A program made the position numbers and the translations under genes. Shown piece by piece: positions 16,862-25,587 of a stretch of DNA of 64,000 nt (position 1 is the stretch's first letter; each line of letters opens with the position of its first letter). This stretch comes from Glycomyces buryatensis (GTDB taxonomy: Bacteria > Actinomycetota > Actinomycetes > Mycobacteriales > Micromonosporaceae), in the NCBI RefSeq assembly GCF_004912275.1, contig NZ_STGY01000071.1, positions 123,706 to 187,705 on the forward strand, written 5' to 3'. The notes under the pieces were generated by a model. It worked only from the letters and a program-made list of their open reading frames with translations. It was not told where the DNA came from and did no database searches.

Positions 16862-18883
16862 CTAGGGCCGGGCCTCGGGTGCCGAGGGGCCCTCGTTGGT
16901 ACGGGAGTTGATCACCTCGGCCACGTGGGCGATGGCCTCCTCGATCGGGACGCCGTTCTGCTGCGAGCCGTCTCGGTAGCGGAAGCTCATGGTGCCCGCG
17001 TTCTGGTCGTCGTCTCCGGCGATGACCATGAACGGGATCTTCTGGAGCTGGGCGTTGCGGACCTTCTTCTGCATGCGGTCGTCGGAGTAGTCGACCTCGC
17101 CGCGGATGCCCGCCGCGCGGAGCTTCGCGAAGAAGTCCGCCAGGTATTCGGCGTTCTCGTCGCGGACGGGAATGCCGATCGCCTGAACCGGGGCCAGCCA
17201 GGCCGGGAACGCGCCCGCGTAGTGCTCCAGGAGCACGCCGAAGAAGCGCTCGATCGAACCGAACAGGGCCCGGTGGATCATGACCGGCTGCTTGCGGGTG
17301 CCGTCGGCCGCCGAGTACTCCAGTTCGAAACGCGCGGGCTGGTTGAAGTCGAGCTGGATGGTCGACATCTGCCAGGTCCGGCCGATGGCGTCCTTGGCCT
17401 GCACCGAGATCTTCGGGCCGTAGAAGGCCGCGCCGCCCGGGTCAGGCACGAGATCGAGCCCGGAGGCTTCGGCGACCTCGCGCAGGGTGGCGGTGGCCGA
17501 CTCCCACAGGGCGTCGTCGCCGATGAACTTCGGCGAGTCGTCCTTGGTGGACAGCTCCAGATAGAAGTCGTTGAGCCCGTAGTCGTTCAGCAGTTCCAGC
17601 ACGAACTGCAGCAGGCTCGCGATCTCTCCGGGTGCCTGCTCCTCGGTGCAGTAGATGTGCGCGTCGTCCATGGTCAGACCGCGGACACGGGTGAGGCCGT
17701 GGACCACGCCGGACTTCTCGTACCGGTACACCGCCCCGAACTCCGACAGGCGCAGCGGCAGCTCCCGGTAGGAGCGTCCCCTCGACTGGAAGATCAGGTT
17801 GTGCATCGGGCAGTTCATGGACTTGAGGTAGTAGTCCGCGCCCTCGAACTCCATCGGCGGGAACATCGAGTCCGCGTAGTACGGCAGGTGGCCGGAGGTC
17901 TCGAACAGGACCGACTTGGTGATGTGCGGGGTGTTGACCAGCTCGTACCCGGCCTGCTTCTGGCGCTCGCGCAGGTAGGACTCCATCTCCTGGCGGATGA
18001 TGCCGCCCTTGGGGTGGAACACCGGCAGGCCCGAGCCCAGCTCGTCGGGGAACGAGAACAGGTCGAGCTGCTGCCCCAGCTTGCGGTGGTCGCGCTTCTC
18101 GGCCTCCGCGAGACGGGCCAGGTAGTCCTTCTGCTCGGCCAGGGACGGCCAGGCGGTCCCGTAGATGCGCTGGAGCTGCGGGTTCTTCTCCGAACCCATC
18201 CAGTACGCGGCCGCCGAGCGCATCAGCTTGAGCGAGCCGATCAACTTGGTCGACGGCAGGTGCGGGCCCCGGCACAGGTCCGACCAGCAGCGCTCGCCGG
18301 TCTTGGGATTGATGTTGTCGTAGGCGGTGAGTTCGCCGCCGCCGACCTCCATGACCTCGTCGGCGTCGGTGCCCTCGCCCTTGGTCTCGATGAGTTCGAG
18401 CTTGTAGGGCTGGTCGGCCAGCTCGGCACGGGCCTCGTCGAGCGACGCGTACATGCGGCGCTCGAAGGTCTGCCCCTGCTTGACGATCTGGAGCATCCGC
18501 TTCTCGATCTGCTTCAGGTCATCGGGGGTGAACGGCTCGGCCACGTCGAAGTCGTAGTAGAAGCCGTCGGTCACCGGCGGGCCGATGCCCAGCTTGGCCT
18601 GGTGCAGCTCCTGCACCGCCTGCGCCAGGACGTGCGCGGCGGAGTGGCGCATGACGTTCAGCCCGTCGGGGCTGTTCAGCGCCACGGGCTCGACCTTCGC
18701 GTCGGCCTCGGGGGCCCAGGCGAGGTCGCGCAGCCGGCCCTCGGAGTCGCGGACCACCACGATCGCGGCCGGTCCATTGGCGGGAAGTCCGGCCGCGGCC
18801 ACCGCGTCGGCGCACGTAGTGCCAGCCGTCACCCAAAGCGGTTCGACGACGGCTGGACTGTTGTTCGGCGCTGCGGATGCCAC
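16862..18883 (-). CDS. thrS: Threonyl-tRNA synthetase
   Basis: This is the class II aminoacyl-tRNA synthetase that charges tRNA-Thr. The 673 residues show a TGS domain at the N-terminus, the editing/second additional domain ([17 protein letters not shown], with the YYDFDV block), the catalytic core with motif 2 ([11 protein letters not shown]), the zinc-site segment [10 protein letters not shown], and the anticodon-binding domain ([10 protein letters not shown]). The start is GTG 18883 with GGGAG five bases upstream. No T-box-like leader was recognisable in the 137 bases before the MerR promoter. It opens the long minus-strand run toward pimA. Confidence 0.97.
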   Translation of the reverse strand: MASAAPNNSPAVVEPLWVTAGTTCADAVAAAGLPANGPAAIVVVRDSEGRLRDLAWAPEADAKVEPVALNSPDGLNVMRHSAAHVLAQAVQELHQAKLGIGPPVTDGFYYDFDVAEPFTPDDLKQIEKRMLQIVKQGQTFERRMYASLDEARAELADQPYKLELIETKGEGTDADEVMEVGGGELTAYDNINPKTGERCWSDLCRGPHLPSTKLIGSLKLMRSAAAYWMGSEKNPQLQRIYGTAWPSLAEQKDYLARLAEAEKRDHRKLGQQLDLFSFPDELGSGLPVFHPKGGIIRQEMESYLRERQKQAGYELVNTPHITKSVLFETSGHLPYYADSMFPPMEFEGADYYLKSMNCPMHNLIFQSRGRSYRELPLRLSEFGAVYRYEKSGVVHGLTRVRGLTMDDAHIYCTEEQAPGEIASLLQFVLELLNDYGLNDFYLELSTKDDSPKFIGDDALWESATATLREVAEASGLDLVPDPGGAAFYGPKISVQAKDAIGRTWQMSTIQLDFNQPARFELEYSAADGTRKQPVMIHRALFGSIERFFGVLLEHYAGAFPAWLAPVQAIGIPVRDENAEYLADFFAKLRAAGIRGEVDYSDDRMQKKVRNAQLQKIPFMVIAGDDDQNAGTMSFRYRDGSQQNGVPIEEAIAHVAEVINSRTNEGPSAPEARP

Positions 18884-19020
18884 GGTTCTCCCTCGATCAC
18901 GTTCGGCCGGGAATGCTCCCGACGCTGCATATTCGCGTCAATGGTAGTCGCCGGTGCCGCTCGGACTCCAACGCATTAGCCCCGGCGTGAGGCGAGTTGA
19001 AAAATACTTCACTCGCGGGC

Positions 19021-19052
19021 TTGACCTTGGAGCCGACTCCAAGGTTTATGTT
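19021..19052 (+). promoter_or_regulatory. MerR-type promoter/operator
   Basis: TTGACC (-35, 19021-19026) and TATGTT (-10, 19047-19052) are 20 bases apart, longer than the usual 17. Between and overlapping them is a perfect dyad: ACCTTGGAG and CTCCAAGGT separated by CCGA. Elongated spacer plus dyad is the hallmark of promoters twisted open by MerR-family activators, and the layout is close to that of zinc-responsive zntA promoters. The -10 ends six bases before the MerR ATG, so the transcript is probably leaderless and the operon autoregulated. Confidence 0.9.
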
Positions 19053-19058
19053 CGATGC

Positions 19059-19526
19059 ATGACCACCACAGCCGTCACCTGGACGGTCGGGAAGCTGGCC
19101 GAATCGGTCGGTGTCTCGGCCGACACCATCCGCTACTGGGAACGCGAGGGCCTGCTGCCGCCGCCCGAGCGCAGCCCCTCCGGATACCGCCGCTACGGCG
19201 AGTCCGAACTCGACCGGGCCCGCTTCGTGCGCACCTGCCAGCGCGCGGGACTGCGGTTGTCCGACATCGCCGATCTGCTCGCCGTGCGCGACACGGGGGT
19301 CTGCCCGTGCGAACCGGCCGAGCAGCACCTGGAGCGGCGCATCGGCGAGGTGACCGCCGAGATCGCGCGCCTTGAAGGGCTGCGCCACCAGCTGACGTTG
19401 ATGCTGCGGGCCGTCGAGGAGGGCGACTGCGGGCAGCCGCTGCCCGAGAACTGGTGCCCTCCGGGCTCGGCGACGCTTGCGGAGCCGTCGATGTGCACTG
19501 AGGTCAAGGGAGGTGAATGCGAATGA
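19059..19526 (+). CDS. MerR-family metal-responsive transcriptional regulator
   Basis: The 155-residue protein has the MerR winged-helix domain (residues 8-75: VGKLAESVGVSADTIRYWER, GYRRY) and a long dimerisation helix (about 86-122). Cysteines at 82 and 84 (CPC), 124, 133, 146 and 154 suit thiolate metal binding. A cysteine before the dimer helix plus two after it is the pattern of the divalent-metal (Zn/Cd/Pb/Hg) branch, whereas copper sensors lack the first one; this is inference. Its stop overlaps the ATG of a 29-residue cysteine-rich protein (ATGA), and a MerR-type promoter lies just upstream, so regulator and peptide form one autoregulated metal-response operon. Confidence 0.9.
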   Translation: MTTTAVTWTVGKLAESVGVSADTIRYWEREGLLPPPERSPSGYRRYGESELDRARFVRTCQRAGLRLSDIADLLAVRDTGVCPCEPAEQHLERRIGEVTAEIARLEGLRHQLTLMLRAVEEGDCGQPLPENWCPPGSATLAEPSMCTEVKGGECE

Positions 19527-19612
19527 ACACGGAAGCGTGCTGCACCTGTTGCGACGATGCCACCTGCCAGTGTGGCGGCGAAGCCTGTTGCCAAGGCTGC
19601 TGCGAGAAGTAA
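19523..19612 (+). CDS. Tiny cysteine-rich metallothionein-like protein
   Basis: A 29-codon frame encodes a protein with ten cysteines in the pattern CC-x-CC-x4-C-x-C-x4-CC-x2-CC, plus several acidic residues, no aromatic residues and no histidine. That composition is typical of metallothioneins that sequester soft metal ions in the cytoplasm. AAGGGAGG lies nine bases before the ATG, and the ATG overlaps the stop of the MerR regulator gene, so translation is coupled. A strong hairpin follows 17 bases after the stop. I do not recognise a named family; it is shorter than known bacterial metallothioneins such as SmtA or MymT. The coding call rests on the binding site, overlap, cysteine pattern and terminator together. 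Confidence 0.85.
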   Translation: MNTEACCTCCDDATCQCGGEACCQGCCEK

Positions 19613-19629
19613 GTCCCCCGAAACGGCTG

Positions 19630-19655
19630 CGGCCCGCTGAGCGCTCAGCGGGCCG
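19630..19655 (+). terminator. Terminator of the MerR/Cys-rich peptide operon
   Basis: A perfect 11-bp stem (CGGCCCGCTGA / TCAGCGGGCCG) with loop GCGC follows the small gene by 17 bases. The tail is TCTGCGT, so the U-run is poor, but position between convergent genes supports termination in both directions. Confidence 0.75.
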
Positions 19656-19693
19656 TCTGCGTGCGGCCGAGTAGCCGGGCCTGTCCTTTTCGG

Positions 19694-20659
19694 CTACTCG
19701 ACCGTGAGGACGGTCTTGCCGTAGCCGCCTCCGGCCGCCATGCGCCGGTGGGCCTCGGCGGCCTCCTTCAGCGGCAGGCGGGTGGTGATGGTGGTTTCGA
19801 GTTCGGCCCGGTCGAGCAGCGGCCAGACGCGTTCGAAGACGTCCGCGACGATCTGGCGGCGCTGGTCCAACGGTCGAGAGCGCAGTGTGGACGCGCTGAC
19901 AGTCTGGCGCTTGGTGAGCAGTGCGCCCAGATCGATCTCGGCCTTGGCGCCCTTCTGGAGGCCGATGATGGACAGTCGGCCATCGGTGTTGAGGGCCTTG
20001 AGGTTCGGCTCCAAGTAGGCCGCGCCGATGACGTCGAGGATGGCGTCGGCGCCTCCGGCGGCGCGGATCTCGGCGGAGAAGTCCTCGGTGCGGTAGTCGA
20101 TGACGCGGTCGGCTCCGAGCCCTTCGAGCTGGCGCCGCCATTCGGAGCGGGCGGTGGTCCAGGTTTCGGCGCCGAGGAGCTTGTGCGCGAACTGGATCGC
20201 GAAGGTGCCGATGCCGCCGGCGCCGCCGTGAATGAGGACGCGGCGCTTGGCGGGGTGGTCCTGTCCGACCAGGTAGCCGAGGTTGGAGTAGACGGTGGCG
20301 GCGACCTCGGGCAGGCCGGCCGCGTCGATCAGGTCCACGCCTTCCGGTTTGGGCAGGATCAGTCCGGCGTCGACGGTGACCAGTTCGGCGTAGCCGCCGC
20401 CGGGCAGCAGCGCGCACACCTCCAGGCCGACCAGGCCGGAGTTCTCGTCGCTGCCAGCGGCGATGATCGTGCCGGAGACTTCGAGTCCGGGCCAGACGGG
20501 GGCGCCGGGCGGGGGCGGGTAGTGGCCGGCGACCTGGGCGAGGTCGGCGCGGTTGAGGCCGGCGGCGGCGACCTCGATGAGCACTTCTTCGGGTCCCGGC
20601 TCGGGGTCGGGGACCGTGTCGGGGGCGAGTTTCCCGTCAGCGACGGTCATGGCAAGCAT
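19694..20659 (-). CDS. NADPH:quinone reductase-like zinc-free MDR oxidoreductase
   Basis: The 321-residue medium-chain reductase resembles the PIG3/quinone oxidoreductase branch: no catalytic-zinc cysteine set, early motif AAAGLNRADLAQVAGHYPPPPG, and nucleotide-binding GGAGGIGTFAIQFA (near 147). The likely reaction is NADPH-dependent reduction of quinones or other reactive carbonyls in the cytoplasm. ATG 20659 follows a TAGTAT box (20671-20666) by exactly six bases, which supports this start and a leaderless mRNA. It runs toward the metal operon and is separated from it by the hairpin. Confidence 0.85.
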   Translation of the reverse strand: MLAMTVADGKLAPDTVPDPEPGPEEVLIEVAAAGLNRADLAQVAGHYPPPPGAPVWPGLEVSGTIIAAGSDENSGLVGLEVCALLPGGGYAELVTVDAGLILPKPEGVDLIDAAGLPEVAATVYSNLGYLVGQDHPAKRRVLIHGGAGGIGTFAIQFAHKLLGAETWTTARSEWRRQLEGLGADRVIDYRTEDFSAEIRAAGGADAILDVIGAAYLEPNLKALNTDGRLSIIGLQKGAKAEIDLGALLTKRQTVSASTLRSRPLDQRRQIVADVFERVWPLLDRAELETTITTRLPLKEAAEAHRRMAAGGGYGKTVLTVE

Positions 20660-20682
20660 TTCCGAATACTAGGACTTTCGGG

Positions 20683-21660
20683 TCACGGGTTCTCACTCGA
20701 GTGGCCGGGGAACAGGTGCGCCTCGGGATCGAGGGCGACGGCGGCATTGTTGACGGCGGTGGCGGCCTCGCCGAAGCCGGTCGCGATGAGACGCACTTTC
20801 CCGACGTACTGGGCGATGTCACCGGCGGCGAAGACTCTGTGGAGGTTGGTGGCCATCGTGGAGTCGACTGTGATGCAGCGCTTCTCGATTTCGAGACCCC
20901 ATTCGGTCAGGGGTCCGAGGTCGGCGGTGAAGCCGAGCGCGGCGACGACGGTGTCCGCGGGGAGGTAGCGCGTCTCGTCGTCGCCCGCGATGTCGATCTC
21001 GATGCCCGTGACGTGGTCGGTTCCTCGCATGGCTCTGACCTGGGCATTGACAATGATGGGGACGCCGAGTTCGCGGACGCGCTCGACGGTGGCCTGGTGG
21101 GCGCGGAACTTCTCGCGGCGATGGACGATGGTGACGCTGCCGGCGATCGGGTGGAGCGCCTGGGCCCAGTCGAAGGCGGAGTCGCCCCCGCCGACGATGA
21201 CGACGTCCTGCCCGGCGTGGGCGGCCAGCTCGGGAACGAAGTAGACGACGCCCTCGCCGGTGAAATCCGCGGCGGCGGGCAGGGGCCGGGAGGTGAAACT
21301 GCCGAGCCCGCCGGTGATGAGGACGGCCTTGGCCTGGACGCGGGTGCCGTCATCGAATTCGAGCAGGGGTGAACCGTCTTCGTAGTGGAGCTTTTCCGCC
21401 CGGTGGCCGAGCAGGTAGGACGGTTCGAAGGCGGCGGCCTGGCGCACCAGGTTGTCGACCAGGTCTCTGCCCCTGATCTCGGGGAAGCCGGCCACGTCGT
21501 AGATGAGTTTCTCGGGGTACATCGCGGTGATCTGGCCGCCCGCCTCCGGCAGCGCGTCGGCGACCACTGTGGATAGCCCGCGGAATCCGGCGTAGTAGGC
21601 GGCGAACAGGCCGGTGGGGCCGGCTCCGACTATCGCCAGATCGACTGTGAGGACAGGCAT
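20683..21660 (-). CDS. Ferredoxin/flavodoxin-NADP+ reductase (thioredoxin-reductase-like)
   Basis: The 325-residue flavoprotein has an N-terminal FAD motif (GAGPTGLFAAYYAGFRG), an NADPH motif (IVGGGDSAFDWA) and the C-terminal FAD segment VFAAGDIAQY. The disulfide CxxC of thioredoxin reductase is absent, which places it with the YumC-type ferredoxin-NADP reductases. It should pass electrons between NADPH and ferredoxin or flavodoxin. The ATG 21660 is followed by the canonical N-terminus (MPVLTVDLAIVGAG). It lies 23 bases upstream of the quinone-reductase-like gene on the same strand, whose own promoter overlaps the gap. Confidence 0.87.
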   Translation of the reverse strand: MPVLTVDLAIVGAGPTGLFAAYYAGFRGLSTVVADALPEAGGQITAMYPEKLIYDVAGFPEIRGRDLVDNLVRQAAAFEPSYLLGHRAEKLHYEDGSPLLEFDDGTRVQAKAVLITGGLGSFTSRPLPAAADFTGEGVVYFVPELAAHAGQDVVIVGGGDSAFDWAQALHPIAGSVTIVHRREKFRAHQATVERVRELGVPIIVNAQVRAMRGTDHVTGIEIDIAGDDETRYLPADTVVAALGFTADLGPLTEWGLEIEKRCITVDSTMATNLHRVFAAGDIAQYVGKVRLIATGFGEAATAVNNAAVALDPEAHLFPGHSSENP

Positions 21661-21768
21661 GCGTGGTCACCGACTCCGTTGTCCGACTGGTCACTTCGAC
21701 TCATCGTAGCGACCGGGAGGACCTGGTGGGGGCTTCACGGACAGCCGGTTCCGCGAAGCCCCTGATGT

Positions 21769-22911
21769 CTAACGGAACGAACCGGTCACTTCGTAGGTGA
21801 TCCCGCCGGAGCTGGAGCCGGAGGTGCCGCGCTGCGACGAGAAGTAGAGGCGGTCCCCCGCCGGGTTGAAGGCGGGCCCGCAGATCTCGGAGCCGCTCTG
21901 GCCGGTGATGCGCAGGAACGGGGCCACGATGTCGTCGGGGGTGATGATGCAGATTTCCATATTGCCGCCGTCTTCGGCGACGAACAGGTCGCCGGAGCCG
22001 CTGGTGCCGGTGATGTTGTCGACGCCGGTCAGCGGCGGATTCGGGGTGAGGCCGTCGTCGTAGACGGTCGCGAGGGTGTTCGCTACGGCGTCGTAGGCCC
22101 AGACCTTGTTGTCGCCCTTGGTGGTGAAGAAGCAGATGCCCCCGGCGTAGTAGCAGCCCTCACCGCCGTTGAAGCGCTTGGTGTTCGAGACCTGGTTGCG
22201 GGTGGCGGTCGGGGAGCCGTCGGGGTCGGGCACGGGCTTCCAGGACAGGGCCCCGCCCGATTCGGTGAGCACCTGGAGGGTGCCGCTGGCGAGGTTGCCC
22301 CAGGTGGAGGGGACGAAGCGGTAGAAGGCGCCGTCGGAGACGTCCTCGGTCAGGTAGATGACCTGGCGGTCGGCATCGCAGGCGGCGGCCTCGTGCTTGA
22401 AGCGGCCCATGGCGGGGCGCTGCGACGCGGCGTCGGTGCCGTACGGGTCGGTCTCGTAGACGTAGCCGCGATCGACCTCCTCGCAGGACAGCCAGGTGTC
22501 CCACGGGGTGGCGCCCCCGGCGCAGTTGTTACGAGTGCCGCTCAGGATGCTGTAGGCGTCCACGACCTGGGCGGAGGAGTCGAAGCGGAGGGCACCGGCC
22601 CCGCCCGCGCTGGAGATCTCGCAGTTGGAGGTGTAGATCCACCCGTTGCCGTCGGCGAAGCAGGCGCCGCCGTCGGGCGCGCCGTGCCAGGTGTAGGAGG
22701 TGCCGGGGACGGTCTGGGAGGAGCGGGCGACGATGCGGGAGGTGAATCCGGCGGGCAGCCGGATGCCATTGGCGTCCGCCGACTGGAGGGATCCGTAGGG
22801 GCTCGGTCCGGTTTGGGCAGGGTAGGCGAAGGAGGGTCCGGTCATGGTGAAGCCGAAGGCGACCGATCCGGCGCCGACCACCGCGGCGCGCATGACGTTC
22901 CGTCGTTTCAT
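21769..22911 (-). CDS. Secreted PhoX/DUF839-like protein, putative phosphatase
   Basis: The product is 380 residues from ATG 22911, with GAGGA eight bases upstream. The N-terminus MKRRNVMRAAVVGAGSVAFG is twin-arginine-like, with a cleavage site near residue 29 (SFA). The body shows PhoX-type beta-propeller blocks: CNGTP-like segment replaced by NNCAGGATPWDTWLSCEE, GRFKHEAAACD, YLTEDVSDGAFYRFVP, and GDNKVWAYD. PhoX proteins are secreted, Ca2+/Fe-dependent phosphatases; whether all metal ligands are kept here was not checked. The protein is shorter than classical PhoX (over 600 residues), so the function is only probable. Confidence 0.78.
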   Translation of the reverse strand: MKRRNVMRAAVVGAGSVAFGFTMTGPSFAYPAQTGPSPYGSLQSADANGIRLPAGFTSRIVARSSQTVPGTSYTWHGAPDGGACFADGNGWIYTSNCEISSAGGAGALRFDSSAQVVDAYSILSGTRNNCAGGATPWDTWLSCEEVDRGYVYETDPYGTDAASQRPAMGRFKHEAAACDADRQVIYLTEDVSDGAFYRFVPSTWGNLASGTLQVLTESGGALSWKPVPDPDGSPTATRNQVSNTKRFNGGEGCYYAGGICFFTTKGDNKVWAYDAVANTLATVYDDGLTPNPPLTGVDNITGTSGSGDLFVAEDGGNMEICIITPDDIVAPFLRITGQSGSEICGPAFNPAGDRLYFSSQRGTSGSSSGGITYEVTGSFR

Positions 22912-23162
22912 GGGGCAAGTCCTCACTTACGAAGGTGCACAGCCATTTCACTGCTTCCCGACACCTTATTGACCCGATGAAACGATTCGCCCAATCTGAC
23001 GCGACCTCGACGTGTCGCTGGGTTGACCGGGGCGGGAACGGCTTTTGAGGGACCCTGTCGCGCCGCCCGCTTTGGCCCGGTACCGGCAATTCCGCATGCC
23101 GGGCAGGTGCCGAAGGGCTGCATTAGACTTGGGAACCGCACCCGGGACAGGAAGGCGGATCG

Positions 23163-23288
23163 ATGCCGACGGCAGCGAAGGACCCTCAGGCGGAACGGCC
23201 CAAGCGCCGCGTCGGCCACCCCCGCCTCACCCCCGACGCGGGCGACGGCGACCCGCGCGGCCGGCTGCTCGCGGCGGCCGCCGCGTGA
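23163..23288 (+). pseudogene. 41-codon frame overlapping gmd, resembling a TetR N-terminus
   Basis: An ATG at 23163 with GGAAGG nine bases upstream opens a 41-residue frame that stops as GTGA over the gmd start. The translation contains [11 protein letters not shown] and [11 protein letters not shown], which look like the first part of an actinobacterial TetR repressor (the segment before and into helix 1). No helix-turn-helix follows. It may be the left end of a TetR gene whose remainder was lost when gmd was placed here, or a short leader peptide coupled to gmd. A TTAGACT -10-like box lies near 23125. The rest of 22912-23162 shows no gene. Confidence 0.5.
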
Positions 23289-24319
23289 GCGCCGGAACCG
23301 TGGAGGGGCAGGGCGCCGCGATCGGGCGCGCCAAGACCGCGCTGATCACCGGGATCACCGGGCAGGACGGCTCGTATCTGGCCGAACTGCTGCTGTCCAG
23401 GGGCTACGAGGTCCACGGGATCGTCCGGCAGGCCTCGTCCCTGATCGCCAACACCTCCCGGCTCGCCTCGGTCTACCAGGACCCCCACGAGTCGGGGCGC
23501 CGCCTCTTCCTCCACAAGGGCGATGTCACCGACGCCGGGCTGCTGGTCAACCTCATCCGCGACACCCGGCCCGACGAGATCTACAACCTGGCCGCCCAGA
23601 GCCACGTGCAGGTCAGTTTCGAGCTGCCCGACTACACCGCGAACGTCACCGCGCTCGGCGCGATCCGCCTGCTCGAAGCGGTGCGGGCCTCGGGCATCGC
23701 CACTCGGATCTACCAGGCCTCCACTTCGGAGATGTTCGGCCTGACCGCCCCGCCGCAGAGTGAGACGACCGTCTTCCACCCCCGCAGTCCCTACGGCGTC
23801 TCGAAGCTGTTCGCGCACTGGGCGACGGTCAACTACCGCGAGTCGTACGGCATGTTCTGCGTCAGCGGGATCGCCTTCAACCACGAGAGCCCCCGCCGCG
23901 GGGAGACCTTCGTGACCCGCAAGATCACCCGCGCAGTCGCCCGGATCGCGGCCGGCCTGGAGAAGCACGTCTACCTGGGCAATCTCGACGCCGTCCGGGA
24001 CTGGGGCTATGCGCCCGAGTACGTCGAGGCGATGTGGATGATGCTCCAGCACGACGAACCGGTCGACTATGTGCTCGCGACCGGGCACGCGGCGACGGTC
24101 CGCGACTTCCTGGAGGCCGCGTTCTCGCACGCGGGACTCGACTGGCACGACCACGTCAGGCACGACGACCGCTACGAACGCCCCGCCGACGTGCCCGAGC
24201 TGATCGGCGACCCGGCCAAGATCGAGCGCGAGATCGGCTGGAAGGCCAGGGTCCACTGGGACGAACTCGCCCGCATCATGGTCGACGCCGACCGGGCCCA
24301 ACTCGCCGCGGACGGGTGA
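23285..24319 (+). CDS. gmd: GDP-mannose 4,6-dehydratase
   Basis: The enzyme converts GDP-mannose to GDP-4-keto-6-deoxymannose, the precursor of GDP-fucose, GDP-rhamnose or related sugars. The 344 residues show the NAD(P)-binding motif GITGQDGSY, the active-site region STSEMFG, and the YxxxK motif in [12 protein letters not shown], plus HNHE-like block [17 protein letters not shown]. The start is taken as GTG 23285, which overlaps the preceding short frame; the frame is open further upstream without a start signal. No partner reductase/epimerase is adjacent, so the final sugar is unknown. The next gene has its own promoter. Confidence 0.93.
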   Translation: MSAGTVEGQGAAIGRAKTALITGITGQDGSYLAELLLSRGYEVHGIVRQASSLIANTSRLASVYQDPHESGRRLFLHKGDVTDAGLLVNLIRDTRPDEIYNLAAQSHVQVSFELPDYTANVTALGAIRLLEAVRASGIATRIYQASTSEMFGLTAPPQSETTVFHPRSPYGVSKLFAHWATVNYRESYGMFCVSGIAFNHESPRRGETFVTRKITRAVARIAAGLEKHVYLGNLDAVRDWGYAPEYVEAMWMMLQHDEPVDYVLATGHAATVRDFLEAAFSHAGLDWHDHVRHDDRYERPADVPELIGDPAKIEREIGWKARVHWDELARIMVDADRAQLAADG

Positions 24320-24377
24320 GATTTCGAACCCCCGATTCGGCATTGGGAACCGCGATCCGGTGGCTACCATCGCCGAT

Positions 24378-25214
24378 ATGACTGATCTTCGCGCACCGTT
24401 CCAGCTCAATGACGGCGTTGCCATGCCCCGCATCGGCTACGGCACCTACAAGGTCGGCGACGACGAGGCCCAGCGGGCCGTCGAGGCGGCGCTGACCACC
24501 GGATACCGCCTCGTCGACACCGCTGAGATGTACGGAAACGAGGTGGGCGTCGGCCGCGCGATCAACGGTTCCGACGTCGCCCGCGAGGACGTGTTCCTGA
24601 CGACCAAGGTCTGGAACGACCACCACGGGTCGGACCAGGCCCGCGCGGCGCTCGAAGCCTCGCTCGAACGCCTCGGCACCGACTACCTGGACCTGTATCT
24701 GATCCACTGGCCCTCACCCAAGCAGGGCCTGTACGTCGAGACGTTCGAGTCGCTGCTCAAGGCCAAGGAAGAGGGCCTGATCCGCTCGGCCGGGGTCTCG
24801 AACTTCCTGCCCGAGCACCTCGAACGCCTCCACGCCGAGACCGGAGTCTGGCCCTCGGTCAACCAGGTCGAGCTGCACCCGTACTTCAATCAGGCCCCGC
24901 TGCGCTCATGGCATGCCGAGCGGGGCATCGCGACCGAGTCGTGGGGGCCGCTGGGCCAGCGCACCGGCTCGGTCCTCGCCGAGCCCGCCGTCACCGCCGC
25001 GGCCGAGGCCCACGGGAAGAGCCCGGGCCAGGTGGTCATCCGCTGGCACCTGCAGAACGGCTGCGTCGTGATCCCCAAGTCCGCCAAGGAGAGCCGCATC
25101 GCCGAGAACTTCGACGTGTTCGACTTCGCGCTGACGAAGGCCGAGATGGAGGCGATCGACGCGCTGGAGACCGGAAAGCGGCAGGGCATCGATCCCGGGA
25201 GCAATGAACGCTGA
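24378..25214 (+). CDS. Aldo/keto reductase
   Basis: The 278-residue TIM-barrel NADPH oxidoreductase has the family tetrad D47, Y52, K77 and H110 (DTAEMYGNE, TTKVW, LIHWP) and the C-terminal cofactor segment VIPKSAKESRI. Such enzymes reduce aldehydes, ketones or ketosugars; the substrate is not evident. ATG 24378 lies seven bases after a TACCAT box (24365-24370), so the mRNA is probably leaderless; GTG 24360 is in frame but overlaps that box. It is very similar along its length to a second aldo/keto reductase at 26257-27084. A terminator follows. Confidence 0.9.
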   Translation: MTDLRAPFQLNDGVAMPRIGYGTYKVGDDEAQRAVEAALTTGYRLVDTAEMYGNEVGVGRAINGSDVAREDVFLTTKVWNDHHGSDQARAALEASLERLGTDYLDLYLIHWPSPKQGLYVETFESLLKAKEEGLIRSAGVSNFLPEHLERLHAETGVWPSVNQVELHPYFNQAPLRSWHAERGIATESWGPLGQRTGSVLAEPAVTAAAEAHGKSPGQVVIRWHLQNGCVVIPKSAKESRIAENFDVFDFALTKAEMEAIDALETGKRQGIDPGSNER

Positions 25215-25231
25215 GGTCAGGGCACGAAGGG

Positions 25232-25261
25232 GGGCGCGGGGCATTCGCCTCGCGCCCTTTT
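25232..25261 (+). terminator. Rho-independent terminator after the aldo/keto reductase
   Basis: A 10-bp stem with one G-U pair (GGGCGCGGGG / CCTCGCGCCC), loop CATTCG, is followed by TTTT. It separates convergent genes. Confidence 0.85.
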
Positions 25262-25287
25262 GCCATGCCGCACTTCCCGGCCCGGCA

Positions 25288-25587
25288 CTACAGGCTGACG
25301 CCGTCGGCGAGCCGCCGGAGTTCCGCGACATGCCCGGCGAAGGCGTCCTTGCCGGCCGGCGTGAGCGAGGCCCAGGTGCGGGTCCGCCCCTTGGAGGGCG
25401 ACTTGCTGACACCGACGTAGCCGGCCTCTTCCAGCGCACGGAGCTGCTTGCTGAGCACCGAGTCGCTGACGCCGAGTTCATCGCGCAGGACGGCGAATTC
25501 GACCTCGGGCATCGCCGAGAGCATCGAGCAGATCCGCAACCGGTTGGGCGCGTGGATGATCTCGTCGAACTCGGGTTTGCGGCTCAT
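25288..25587 (-). CDS. Winged-helix transcriptional regulator (ArsR/MarR-like, short)
   Basis: The 99-residue protein is almost entirely a winged helix: HAPNRLRICSML, DELGVSDSVLSKQLRALEEAGYV (recognition helix about residues 40-58) and the wing KGRTRTWASLTPAGKDAF. It matches the compact PadR/ArsR-like 'transcriptional regulator' type often paired with a membrane protein. Its ATG overlaps the stop of the upstream membrane-protein gene (ATGA). An inverted repeat overlaps the operon promoter at 26031-26066, so autorepression is likely. No metal-binding cysteines are evident, so the signal may be relayed by the partner membrane protein. Confidence 0.85.
   Translation of the reverse strand: MSRKPEFDEIIHAPNRLRICSMLSAMPEVEFAVLRDELGVSDSVLSKQLRALEEAGYVGVSKSPSKGRTRTWASLTPAGKDAFAGHVAELRRLADGVSL

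Noticed and set aside
18884..19020. T-box or other riboswitch leader for thrS
   Set aside because: The gap is 137 bases, no T-box motif was recognisable, and a normal ribosome binding site is present.
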